Source: Rhizobium acidisoli (GTDB lineage: Bacteria > Pseudomonadota > Alphaproteobacteria > Rhizobiales > Rhizobiaceae). Taken from it: a stretch of DNA of 64,000 nt. Both the position numbers and the translations under genes were made by a program. The notes under the pieces are model-generated. The model searched no databases, was not told where the DNA came from, and was given only the letters and a program-made list of their open reading frames with translations. Below are positions 18,300 through 26,647 of the stretch, piece by piece. The first letter of the stretch is position 1. Each line of letters starts with the position of its first letter. The stretch lies in contig NZ_CP035000.1 in the NCBI RefSeq assembly GCF_002531755.2, positions 62,001-126,000 on the forward strand. The letters run 5' to 3'.

Positions 18300-19535
18300 A
18301 TGTCGCTTACCTCCGCCTTGAACAGCGTCCAAAGTATTTTCAACAATACGGGCCAGCAAAGCAGTGTCGTCTCGACCAACATCGCCAATGTCGGAAATTC
18401 CGACTATGTGAGACGGGAGGCGTCGATCACGACGTCTCTCTCCGGCGCCCAGGTCGTCAGCATCAGCCGGGCGCAGGAAACTGCGCTGCTGGCGCAATAT
18501 CTGCAATCGAACTCTAAGGACAGCGCGCAGCAGACGCTGGTGACCGGCCTCGAAAGCTTGAAGTCGCTGATGGGCGGCAACGATTACGAGACCTCGCCGA
18601 GCACATACCTCTCGGCATTTCAGCAGGCGCTGCAGACCTTCGCCACATCACCGAGCAGCACGACCGCGGCGCAATCGGCCGTCACCTCCGCGCAGGATCT
18701 TGCCAATTCGCTGAATACCGCAAGCGACGGCGTCCAGTCGATCAGGGCCGATGCCGACGCGGAGATCGCCACGCAGGTCTCCTCGCTGAATACGCTGCTG
18801 TCGCAGTTCGAGACGGCCAACAATGCCGTCAAGCTGGCGACGGCGACGGGCGCCGATACCTCCTCGGCGCTCGACGAACGAGAAAAGCTGTTGAAGCAGA
18901 TCTCCTCGATCGTCGGCGTCACCACCGCGGTGCGCGACAACAACGACATGGCGCTCTACACCTCCGACGGCACGGTGCTGTTCGAGACCGTACCGCGCAC
19001 CGTCACATACGTGCCGACGACAACCTATGTGGCCGGAACGGAGGGCAATTCGGTCTATATCGACGGCGTTGCGCTCGACGCCGGCGCGGGATCGACGACC
19101 AGCGCCTCGGGCAGCCTCCAGGCGCTGCTGCAGCTTCGCGACGACATCGCGCCGACATTCCAGGCCCAGCTCGACGAGATCGCCAAGTCGCTCGTCCAGG
19201 CCTTCTCGGAAACCGACGGCAGCACCAGCGCGCCCGGACTTTTCGTCTGGACCACCGCGTCGGGGACATCAGGGGGAACACCGTCGGATTCCGACGATAT
19301 CACCGGCATCGCGTCGTCGATCTCGGTCAATCTTGCCGTCGTTACCAGCGAGGGCGGTGATGCCACGAAGCTGCGCGACGGAACGATCAGCGGCATCACC
19401 GATCTCAACAGCGCGGGAGACAGCGGGTTCTCGGACAATCTCGACGCCCTCTATACGGCGTTGACGGAACAGCGCTCGTTCTCCTCAGACGCCGGTCTTT
19501 CCTCGTCGTCTCCGCCCTCTTCGGCCAGGATCTGA
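18300..19535 (+). pseudogene. flgK: FlgK hook-filament junction protein, 3'-truncated
   Basis: The first 395 or so codons encode a good FlgK: MSLTSALNSVQSIFNNTGQQ, then NIANVGNSDYVRREAS (the 'N.AN..T.GY' class motif), the coiled region, and a late segment FSDNLDALYTALTEQRSFSS. The reading frame then runs into unrelated text (SSSSPPSSARI) and stops at 19535. The expected C-terminal D0 helix of FlgK, normally another 80 to 100 residues, is missing. Directly after the break, in another frame, the C-terminus of FlgL appears. GGGAG precedes the start. The truncated product would lack half of its core and is unlikely to assemble. Confidence 0.85.
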
Positions 19536-19825
19536 GCTCCGACGCGCAGAGCACCGTCGCGACGAAGGCGATCGGTTATGCGGCGCAGGCGACATCGGGC
19601 ATCGTCACCCAGCAAAGCCAGCTCGGCCTCTCGCAGGAGCGGCTCGAAAAGGCGAATGACGCCCTCGATGCCCAGTCGAGCCTGCTCCAGGGAAAACTCG
19701 TCGATCTCCAGGGCGTGGATGCCTACGAGGCATCGACACTCGCCAACCAGCTGCAGACGCAGCTGGAAACAGCCTACACGCTCGTCTCGAAACTCCAGGG
19801 CCTGAGCCTGGTCAACTATCTCTGA
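19496..19825 (+). pseudogene. flgL: FlgL C-terminal fragment fused out of frame to flgK
   Basis: In the frame one base behind (+2) that of flgK, from about 19496 to the TGA at 19823-19825, the text reads VVSALFGQDLSSDAQ, then TQQSQLGLSQERLEKANDAL, and ends QLETAYTLVSKLQGLSLVNYL. This is the C-terminal coiled helix of the hook-filament junction protein FlgL, including the typical 'LS(L/V)NYL' end. There is no start codon or ribosome-binding site. The N-terminal two thirds of flgL and the 3' end of flgK, together about 1 kb, are missing. This is best explained by one deletion joining the two genes. Confidence 0.8.
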
Positions 19826-19835
19826 CGGATTGAAC

Positions 19836-20210
19836 ATGCGGGAATTAAAACGGCTGCAAATACCGGCCTTAACCAGAGAGCCCAACGCGAGCTGCTCCGA
19901 AATCGTGGCGGAGGCGGCCTTCGCGCTTGCCTCCGGCATCATCAATACGATCCCTTTCGTCGGCAACAAGCTCGACGAACAACAGGCCCAGGCCTGGCCG
20001 CGATCGGGGATTTTCACCGATGACGGCGTCGAGATGACGGGCACACCCCCTGAAATATTCGAGCTTTGCGAGCTTTTGGCCTCCTATATCGAGAAAGGCT
20101 CGTCATTCGACGTCTTCGAGGTTTTCCACAAGATTGCTCGGATCGACCGCTTGATCGACTGGCGTCAGGGCGCCTTGCTTTCCCCAGAGTCTGAGAACAC
20201 AAGGCATTGA
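19836..20210 (+). CDS. Hypothetical protein
   Basis: A 124-residue protein from ATG 19836; a TTG two codons earlier is an alternative. It lies 10 bases after the flgL remnant. The text (MRELKRLQIPALTREPNASC, IINTIPFVGNKLDEQQAQ, EIFELCELLASYIEKG) has no signal peptide or membrane helix and matches no family I know. It could be the last gene of the hook-like module. Base composition and amino acid use look like real coding sequence. A short palindrome CTTCCGGAAG lies at 20229-20238. Confidence 0.55.
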   Translation: MRELKRLQIPALTREPNASCSEIVAEAAFALASGIINTIPFVGNKLDEQQAQAWPRSGIFTDDGVEMTGTPPEIFELCELLASYIEKGSSFDVFEVFHKIARIDRLIDWRQGALLSPESENTRH

Positions 20211-20395
20211 TAGACTAATGTAAAATATCTTCCGGAAGGTGTTGTAGTCATGCCCGCGTCGCCAGGGGGCATGGCATAGGCCGGGCTTGCATGTCGCCTG
20301 TGCGTTGCGGCAGGGTGGGCCTTGCCTTAAAGGAGACCGAGGCTGCTGCCGAAGGTCTTTCGGCAACGGTCTTTCAGGGACCAAGTGTGTTGTCG

Positions 20396-21259
20396 ATGTC
20401 AAAGCCGCGCGCGAAGCTGCCATTCTCCGAAGAGACCTTGCAGGCCATGCTGATCCGCGTGCTGCGCCCGCTGGTTAAACTCGCTCTCGCCTCCGGTTTC
20501 AACTTCACCGCCTTTACCACCGTGCTTCGCCGCCTTTACATCGAAGTGGCGGAGAAGGAATTCGCGCTGCCGAACAAGCAGCAGACGGATAGCCGCATCT
20601 CGCTCCTGACGGGCATCCACCGCAAGGACGTCAACCGGCTGCGCGGACTGGCGCTCGATCCCTCATTCCTCACTGTCGGCGTTTCACAGACGAGCCGCAT
20701 CCTTGCCCGCTGGCTTGCCGACCCGCTCTATTGCGATGCCGAGGACAGACCGAGCGCCCTGCCGCGAACATCAAGCGACGGCAGTCCGTCATTCGAAAGC
20801 CTGGTGAGCGACATCACCAAAGACGTCCATCCGCGCTCCATCCTGGACGAATGGCTGGACCGAGGCATCGTCGTTCTTGATGAGAACGGCCGGGTCCAGC
20901 TCGACCTCTCATCGATCGTCCCGAATGCCGGCGACGACGCCCGCCGGCATTATTTCACCCGCAACCTTCGTGATCATGTGCAGGCGTCGGTCATGAACCT
21001 GATGAACGAGCCTCCTCCCTATTTCGAACGCGCCGTTCACTATGACGGCATGTCGCCCGCGCTGGCGGCCCGGCTCGACGAACTTGCGCGCCAGGAAAGC
21101 ATGACGCTGCTCCTGAAGCTCAACAAGATCGCCCATCAGGCGATCAAGGACGATGCCGGCGGCAACAGCCGCTGGATCGCGGGGCTCTATGTCATGACCG
21201 AGGAACGCGAAACGGATCCTGCAGCAGAAACCGCCTCCAAGCAGGAGATCGACGAATGA
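20396..21259 (+). CDS. DUF6502 family protein
   Basis: A 287-residue protein. I choose ATG 20396; the open frame extends further upstream but that text has no family resemblance. It begins MSKPRAKLPFSEETLQAMLI and has the segment DSRISLLTGIHRKDVNRLRGL, which I associate with DUF6502 proteins (a winged-helix-like N-terminal part). No signal peptide or membrane helix. Its stop overlaps the start of the DUF5666 gene (ATGA). The function of the family is not established; the N-terminal half could bind DNA. Confidence 0.75.
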   Translation: MSKPRAKLPFSEETLQAMLIRVLRPLVKLALASGFNFTAFTTVLRRLYIEVAEKEFALPNKQQTDSRISLLTGIHRKDVNRLRGLALDPSFLTVGVSQTSRILARWLADPLYCDAEDRPSALPRTSSDGSPSFESLVSDITKDVHPRSILDEWLDRGIVVLDENGRVQLDLSSIVPNAGDDARRHYFTRNLRDHVQASVMNLMNEPPPYFERAVHYDGMSPALAARLDELARQESMTLLLKLNKIAHQAIKDDAGGNSRWIAGLYVMTEERETDPAAETASKQEIDE

Positions 21260-22293
21260 GCCCGTCGGCGATCTCGAGAAGACAGTTTCTGCTGGGCGGC
21301 ATCGCGCTTCAGGTCCTGCGGCCGGAACTTGCCGCCGCGCAGCCGACAAGCACCAGCGATCACGGAATCGGCGGGTCCGGTCTTGCCATACAGGGAGGCG
21401 AGAACGAAGATCACGGGATCGGCGGAACCGGCATTGTCGGGACCATCCAGGGTTTCGGCAGCATCATCGTCAACAATATCCACATACCGTTCAGCGCGAC
21501 GACGCCGGTGGAGATCGATGGGCGGCGCGTACCCGCGAGCGCGATGAAGGTCGGCCATGTCGCCCGGGTGCTGCTGACAGGAAAACGCGCCGCCCGCATT
21601 ACGATCGTCAGCGAGGTCCAGGGCCGTATCGACCGGATCGATAAGACCGGCATGACCATATTGGCGCAAACCGTCGACACATCAGGTTTAGCGACGAAGG
21701 GCCTACGGAAAGGCAAACGGGTTGCCGTGTTCGGCATCCGCAAACCCGACGGTACGATCATTGCCCGGCGTATCGAGCCCCGTTCCGTGTCCGACGGCGC
21801 CCATCTCCGCGGTGTTCCCGTCAAGAACGGTAACCGCGTCGTGATCGGCGGCCTTTCGCTTGGAAGCACGCATGGCTACCTCGCCGGCAAACAAACGCTC
21901 GTGCGCCTCAAGGCGATCGCCGATCGCTCGGTGATTACCCGCGTTCAGACCGAACCGGTGGTGCCAGGCCTCAAACGCGGCATTGTCAATATCGAGGCCT
22001 TCCGGCCCACGGACAGAGGCGAGGCGGGTTCCGGACCGGGTTCGGCGCCTTCCGGCTTCGTCGATATCGGCGTCCGGGATTCGAGCAGAATGACCGGCTT
22101 TCCCGGACCTGGTCCCGATGGCTTCGGTTCCCGCCCGCCGCACGCCCCGGGGGATGGACCGCGGCCCGATCACGCGCCTTTCGGCAGAGGTGGGCCGGAC
22201 GGAGATTTTCCGGCTCCGGACAGGCGAGGCCCGCCACCCGGCCCCGGCGGCCCGCCTCCGGGGTCGCCGCCCCCGGATCCGGGTCCGCACTGA
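21256..22293 (+). CDS. DUF5666 domain protein with Tat-type signal and Pro/Gly-rich tail
   Basis: A 345-residue exported protein. The N-terminus MSPSAISRRQFLLGGIALQV has the twin-arginine SRRxFL motif and a hydrophobic core. After two GIGGTG-type repeats, the DUF5666 beta-barrel region follows (VGTIQGFGSIIVNN, VEIDGRRVPASAMKVGHVARV, GRIDRIDKTGMTILAQTV), with a second similar unit. The last 90 residues are extremely rich in Pro, Gly and Asp. It is co-translated with the DUF6502 gene. This pair recurs in Proteobacteria; I know of no proven function. It acts in the periplasm if the Tat signal is real. Confidence 0.8.
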   Translation: MSPSAISRRQFLLGGIALQVLRPELAAAQPTSTSDHGIGGSGLAIQGGENEDHGIGGTGIVGTIQGFGSIIVNNIHIPFSATTPVEIDGRRVPASAMKVGHVARVLLTGKRAARITIVSEVQGRIDRIDKTGMTILAQTVDTSGLATKGLRKGKRVAVFGIRKPDGTIIARRIEPRSVSDGAHLRGVPVKNGNRVVIGGLSLGSTHGYLAGKQTLVRLKAIADRSVITRVQTEPVVPGLKRGIVNIEAFRPTDRGEAGSGPGSAPSGFVDIGVRDSSRMTGFPGPGPDGFGSRPPHAPGDGPRPDHAPFGRGGPDGDFPAPDRRGPPPGPGGPPPGSPPPDPGPH

Positions 22294-22304
22294 AAACGCA
22301 GTCA

Positions 22305-22334
22305 CCCATATTGACATATGGGAAATTTTCCCAT
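22305..22334. promoter_or_regulatory. Overlapping alternative palindromes after the DUF5666 gene
   Basis: CCCATAT-TGAC-ATATGGG (22305-22322) and ATGGGAAA-T-TTTCCCAT (22318-22334) share the ATGGG element, so only one stem can form at a time. This is the geometry of an antiterminator/terminator pair, or simply of overlapping operators. Confidence 0.45.
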
Positions 22335-22383
22335 TTTATTGCTCTTGCGAATTCGCATTGGGTGATTCCAGGACGGGTTTGCC

Positions 22384-22422
22384 GATTGGCTAGCGGGTTC
22401 GCCCCACGCCCGCTAGCCAATC
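22384..22422 (+). terminator. Strong hairpin, probable Rho-independent terminator
   Basis: A perfect 14-base stem GATTGGCTAGCGGG (22384-22397) and CCCGCTAGCCAATC (22409-22422) with an 11-base loop, followed by GTTTGATTTT. It would end the DUF6502-DUF5666 transcript. Confidence 0.7.
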
Positions 22423-22536
22423 GTTTGATTTTAAAACGCTTTTTAAGTCAAACCATGTGCACGCGTAATTGCGGGAATGGCCCACGCTCGATGGGGCCAT
22501 CCGAACCAGTCATCATTGCCCAAGAGGAATCAGAAA

Positions 22537-22785
22537 TTGCTTTTGCTGGAACGCGAACCGGATATTTCGATCGAGATGGATGAGCCGGCCGTCGTCGCGA
22601 CCTGGGAAAACCGCACGCAAATCATCGAAATCATGCAGAGCGCGCGTGAGATGAGCCAGGAATTCCAAAATCTTTGGAAGAACAGCGGCGAAACGGGTCG
22701 GCTCAGCCAGGACGATACGGATAGATTGGTCGAGCTGCTGCGCGAGATCGGTGACCTCAACAATACGCTGATGCGATTGGCGTGA
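22537..22785 (+). CDS. Small hypothetical protein, coiled-coil-like
   Basis: An 82-residue product if translation begins at TTG 22537, which has AGAGGAA seven bases upstream; an ATG at 22576 would give a 69-residue protein. The text is mostly helical and charged (NRTQIIEIMQSAREMSQEFQ, then DDTDRLVELLREIGDLNNTL), with no membrane helix and no family that I recognise. It follows the terminator at 22384-22422, so it should have its own promoter. Confidence 0.5.
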   Translation: MLLLEREPDISIEMDEPAVVATWENRTQIIEIMQSAREMSQEFQNLWKNSGETGRLSQDDTDRLVELLREIGDLNNTLMRLA

Positions 22786-22892
22786 AAGGCGTCGTTGCCG
22801 GACTATCACTGACGGCCGACTGCTGCTGAACGTCGGCAACTGAACAACCGTCCGCCAGGATTTGGCTCGTTACTTCCTCTCACCGCCAGGCA

Positions 22893-23306
22893 TCAAAAGG
22901 TCCATGGGGAGATTAATTCAAGCCCAGTGGTCGCGAAATCGTCGAGGTTTCGCGTGGCAAGTCGACTGCCATTGACCCGCGCAATTGCGGCGATCATACC
23001 ATCCGGCGCCGACATTCCGCGCCCCCGACGAGCGGCATCGCCCATTATGTCGCCGTAGGCGAGAGCAGCCTCCTCGGTCAAACCAAAAATCCGATCCGCG
23101 AAACGGCGGCGCCATTCAGACAGCCCCCGTTCGAGGCGTTCGGCTCGCTGATCGGGCCGGATCTTCTGGATGCCGAAAGCGATTTCGGCAATCGTCACCG
23201 TCGGCAGCGCCAATTCAGCATCATGACGGACGAGCCATGCGGTCACGGCTTCGTTGGGAAATTTTTTCAAGGTTTCCGAAACAACGTTGGTATCGAGAAA
23301 AATCAA
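22893..23306 (-). CDS. PIN-domain toxin ribonuclease (VapC/FitB family)
   Basis: A 137-residue PIN-domain protein with the acidic active-site residues of the family: Asp5 (FLDTN), Glu41 (TIAEIAFG), Asp102 (APDGMIAA) and Asn120/Asp122 (TRNLDDF). The family cleaves RNA in a Mg-dependent way. Its start overlaps the end of the antitoxin gene by four bases, the usual antitoxin-first toxin-antitoxin order. The IAFGIQKI segment points to the FitB subgroup. It looks intact. Confidence 0.9.
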   Translation of the reverse strand: MIFLDTNVVSETLKKFPNEAVTAWLVRHDAELALPTVTIAEIAFGIQKIRPDQRAERLERGLSEWRRRFADRIFGLTEEAALAYGDIMGDAARRGRGMSAPDGMIAAIARVNGSRLATRNLDDFATTGLELISPWTF

Positions 23307-23551
23307 AGCTCAATGCCCTTATGAACCTGCCGGCCTTTCCCGATGACTGCTTCAAGGTCGATGTCCGTCCCGCTTTGCTGCGACAGCCTATGATAAAAGG
23401 ACGCAGCCGGCTCTCGACCAGCTTCACGGATTTCGTAAGATTCGAGGGCGCGCTCGACAATGTCGGCTATCGAGCGGTTTTCGCGGCGCGCAAGCCGGTG
23501 CGCGAGATCACGCGCCTTTGCGCTTCTTACCGAAAGCTGCGGCTCGGCCAT
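23303..23551 (-). CDS. Antitoxin (FitA/VapB-like, ribbon-helix-helix)
   Basis: An 82-residue protein with AAGGAG-like sequence before the ATG. The N-terminal half reads PQLSVRSAKARDLAHRLARR followed by NRSIADIVERALESYE: a beta strand followed by two helices, as in FitA-type DNA-binding antitoxins. The C-terminal tail would wrap the toxin. It is expected to repress its own operon and to neutralise the PIN toxin downstream. Confidence 0.85.
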   Translation of the reverse strand: MAEPQLSVRSAKARDLAHRLARRENRSIADIVERALESYEIREAGREPAASFYHRLSQQSGTDIDLEAVIGKGRQVHKGIEL

Positions 23552-23802
23552 ATTGATCTCCTTTTCCAGTAAATATAGCCACTGCTACGCCTGCCATCAA
23601 GATGGCAAATGATGGCTTGATATTGGGAGCTCTTAGCAACGCATGATTACCCCAATTTTGGACAATCGACGGGCGAGAAAAAAGCCGGCCAATCCCCGAC
23701 CACTAAAGGAATTAACTATATTTCAGTGGTCTTGCGAAATAATGCGGTACGTAGATCAGGCCTTTCGACGTGGAAAGGCCACAAGTTATTTGGAGAAAAG
23801 CC

Positions 23803-25620
23803 TTGGCTTTTACTATTGCCCGTAGCCTGGTGGCATTTGGTGTCGCCGTTTCAGCAGGCCTTTTCATGTCGATCGGATTGCAGCAATCGGCCCTCGAACG
23901 GCTGAAGGTCAACGGCCCGGTTTACGAGCAGGTCGTCTACGGTAAGGATCTGATCGCCGATATTCTGCCGCCGCCGCTGTTTGTGGTCGAATCCTACATG
24001 CTGTCCTTCGAGGCGAGCAAATTTCCCGAACTCACCGACACCAATCTAGCCAAGATCGCCAATCTCAAGGCCGCTTACGACGACCGCCGCGCCTATTGGA
24101 AAACCACCCGGCTGCCACAGACTTTGAAGGACGAACTTGAAAACGATGTCCTCGCCAAGGGTGATACATTCTGGGACGTGATGAACAGTCAAATCATCCC
24201 GGCCCTGAACGCCAAGGACGAAGACAAGGCGCATGGGGCGATCGAGCAGTTGCGCGTCGCCTTTCATTCGCACCAGGACGCGGTGGAGAAGCTCGTCGCC
24301 AATTCCGATGCCTTCCTGAAGGGCGAGGAGCACAATGCCGCCTCGGAAATCGTCACCTGGACGATCTATGCCGGGGCAGCAGGCTTCGGATCCTTCGCTC
24401 TGTTGCTGGTCGGGCTCTACCTCCTGCGCCGACGCGCCATCGTACCGCTCGACGGCATGAAAGCCTATATGGGCAACCTCGCAGACGGCGATTTTTCGAC
24501 CGAGGTTCCCTATGCCAGCCGCTCCGACGAGATCGGCGCCATGTCCAAGGCCGTGGCGGTCTTCCGCCGCAACGCGCTCGAGCGGCAGGAGGCGCAGAAG
24601 CGCGAGACGGCGCTTCGCGATGCGGAATTCGAACGCGAACGCAGCCAGATGGCCGACAAGGCGGCCGAAGAGCAGGTCCGCGAAACGGTGATCGCTCAAT
24701 TGACCCACGGCTTGGACCAGCTATCGCACGGCAATCTCGATTGTCGGATCGCCACACCCTTTGCCGCCGCTTACGAGACTTTGCGCGCCAAGTTCAACGA
24801 CAGCATGGACGCGCTTTGTGCCTCGATGGCCGAGATCGCCCAGACCTCCAAACAAGTGGACAGCGCCTCGGCCGACATTACGGGTGCAACCGAGAGCCTC
24901 GCATCGCGTACGGAACAGCAAGCCGCGATGCTCGAAGAGGCCACAGCCGCGCTCGGCGAGATGAATGCCAAGGCGAAAGACGCCTCCGATCATGCCGGCA
25001 AGGCGACCGGCATGATGGCCGAGACCCGCAACAGCGCCGAACATTCGGCGGCCGTCGTTCGCGAAGCGATCGCCGCCATGGAACGGATCGAGGGCTCGTC
25101 CTCGCAGATCGGCGACATCGTCAACGTCATCGACGAAATCGCCTTCCAGACCAATTTGCTGGCGCTGAATGCCGGGGTTGAAGCGGCCCGGGCAGGCGAA
25201 GCCGGCAAGGGTTTTGCCGTCGTGGCGCAGGAGGTGCGGGAACTTGCTATGCGCTCGGCCAACGCCGCCAAGGAGATCAGGGCTCTGATTTCCACATCCT
25301 CGTCGCAGGTTTCCAACGGGGTGGAGCTTGTCAACCGCACCGGCAAGGCGCTTCAGGAAATCGAAGGACAGGTCGAGCAGGTTGCTGGGCTCATCGCCCG
25401 GATCGTGTCTGTATCCTCCGAGCAGGCGGTGGCGATCCGCGAGATCAATGCCTCCGTCAATGCTCTCGACCAGGTGACGCAACACAATGCGACGATGGCC
25501 GTCGAAACCGCTTCGGCCTGCCGCGCGCTCGGCACCCAAACGCAGACATTGGCAGGGGTCGTCAGGCGCTTTCAGATCGACGCGGCAGCGAGCATGTCAA
25601 GGCCTCGTCAAGCGGCTTGA
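23803..25620 (+). CDS. Membrane methyl-accepting chemotaxis protein
   Basis: About 605 residues from TTG 23803, chosen because GGAG is seven bases upstream and because it puts the first hydrophobic helix ([19 protein letters not shown]) at the N-terminus; a GTG 11 codons earlier is possible. A periplasmic helical sensor of about 170 residues follows, then a second membrane helix near residue 200 ([19 protein letters not shown]), a HAMP domain ([19 protein letters not shown]), a second HAMP-like segment and the signalling domain with [18 protein letters not shown]. There is no C-terminal CheR-binding pentapeptide. Ligand unknown. Confidence 0.92.
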   Translation: MAFTIARSLVAFGVAVSAGLFMSIGLQQSALERLKVNGPVYEQVVYGKDLIADILPPPLFVVESYMLSFEASKFPELTDTNLAKIANLKAAYDDRRAYWKTTRLPQTLKDELENDVLAKGDTFWDVMNSQIIPALNAKDEDKAHGAIEQLRVAFHSHQDAVEKLVANSDAFLKGEEHNAASEIVTWTIYAGAAGFGSFALLLVGLYLLRRRAIVPLDGMKAYMGNLADGDFSTEVPYASRSDEIGAMSKAVAVFRRNALERQEAQKRETALRDAEFERERSQMADKAAEEQVRETVIAQLTHGLDQLSHGNLDCRIATPFAAAYETLRAKFNDSMDALCASMAEIAQTSKQVDSASADITGATESLASRTEQQAAMLEEATAALGEMNAKAKDASDHAGKATGMMAETRNSAEHSAAVVREAIAAMERIEGSSSQIGDIVNVIDEIAFQTNLLALNAGVEAARAGEAGKGFAVVAQEVRELAMRSANAAKEIRALISTSSSQVSNGVELVNRTGKALQEIEGQVEQVAGLIARIVSVSSEQAVAIREINASVNALDQVTQHNATMAVETASACRALGTQTQTLAGVVRRFQIDAAASMSRPRQAA

Positions 25621-25632
25621 TTGCCGGCCTCT

Positions 25633-26640
25633 TCAGCCGGTAACGATCGCGACCACGGCGACGCAATCGCCTGACTTGACCAGTCCGGGAAAATGCCGGG
25701 CGCAGAGGATGCCATCCATGCCGGCGCGGACCTCGTGGGGGGCCACTCCGGTCCGCCCGGTCGGATAGATGCGAGCGATGACGGCATCCTTACCGACGGC
25801 TTCACCGAGATCGATGATGGGCTCGATCAACCCGCCCTCCTCAGCGAAGGAAAAACACCGGCCGTCCGGCATGTCGAGCCAAGTGGTCGGACCGACATCG
25901 GCGGCGCCCGCAACGATCCCGGCGTGGCGCAGCACGTTCATGTTGCCGCGCTTGGCAATCGCCGCACTCTTGGCCGTAGCCGTCCCGCCGCCGCCGAGTT
26001 CCGTGGTGATGAAGACCTTGCCCATCTCCTCGGCCGCGGTGTCGTACATGCCGACCGCATCGATCTCCAGCATCTTCATCGAATAGGGCGCGGCAAAGGC
26101 TGTCACATATTCCAAAGCCTGTGCCTCTTGTTGCTTGTTGGACAGGATATGACCTGCGCAGAACGGCAGAAAATCGAGCGTCTTGCCGCCGGAATGGAAA
26201 TCGAGAACCAGATCGGCCATCGGCAGGAGCACTCGCTGGAAATAGTCGGCGATCTTCTGCGTCACCGTGCCGTCCGGCCGGCCCGGAAAGCTGCGGTTCA
26301 TGTTGCCCCTGTCGATCGGCGAGGTCCTGGTTCCCGCAAGGAATGCCGGATAATTCATCGCCGGCACGATGATGACGGCGCCGCTCACCTCCTCGGCCTT
26401 CAGCGAGCGGGCAAGGTCGAAAAGCGCGATCGGTCCTTCATACTCGTCGCCGTGATTGCCGCCGGTCAGCAGTGCCGTCGGTCCCTCGCCGTTCCTGACG
26501 ACCGTTAGAGGGATCATCACCGAGCCCCACGCGGAATCGTCGCGGCTGTAAGGCAGCCTGAGGAAGCCATGCTGGACGCCCTCGGCGGTGAAATCCACCG
26601 TCGCGCTGATCGGCGACGGCCGCAAGCCAATCTCTGTCAT
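25633..26640 (-). CDS. doeB: N-alpha-acetyl-L-2,4-diaminobutyrate deacetylase (DoeB/EutE)
   Basis: A 335-residue zinc enzyme of the succinylglutamate desuccinylase/aspartoacylase family. The zinc site is visible as TGGNHGDEYEG (His and Glu ligands) and LDFHSGG (second His). In ectoine degradation it removes the acetyl group from N-alpha-acetyl-diaminobutyrate, the ring-opening product made by DoeA, giving diaminobutyrate and acetate. It is the last gene of the minus-strand operon, seven bases after doeA. Its end converges with the chemoreceptor gene, with a 12-base gap. Confidence 0.9.
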   Translation of the reverse strand: MTEIGLRPSPISATVDFTAEGVQHGFLRLPYSRDDSAWGSVMIPLTVVRNGEGPTALLTGGNHGDEYEGPIALFDLARSLKAEEVSGAVIIVPAMNYPAFLAGTRTSPIDRGNMNRSFPGRPDGTVTQKIADYFQRVLLPMADLVLDFHSGGKTLDFLPFCAGHILSNKQQEAQALEYVTAFAAPYSMKMLEIDAVGMYDTAAEEMGKVFITTELGGGGTATAKSAAIAKRGNMNVLRHAGIVAGAADVGPTTWLDMPDGRCFSFAEEGGLIEPIIDLGEAVGKDAVIARIYPTGRTGVAPHEVRAGMDGILCARHFPGLVKSGDCVAVVAIVTG

Positions 26641-26647
26641 GACGGCC

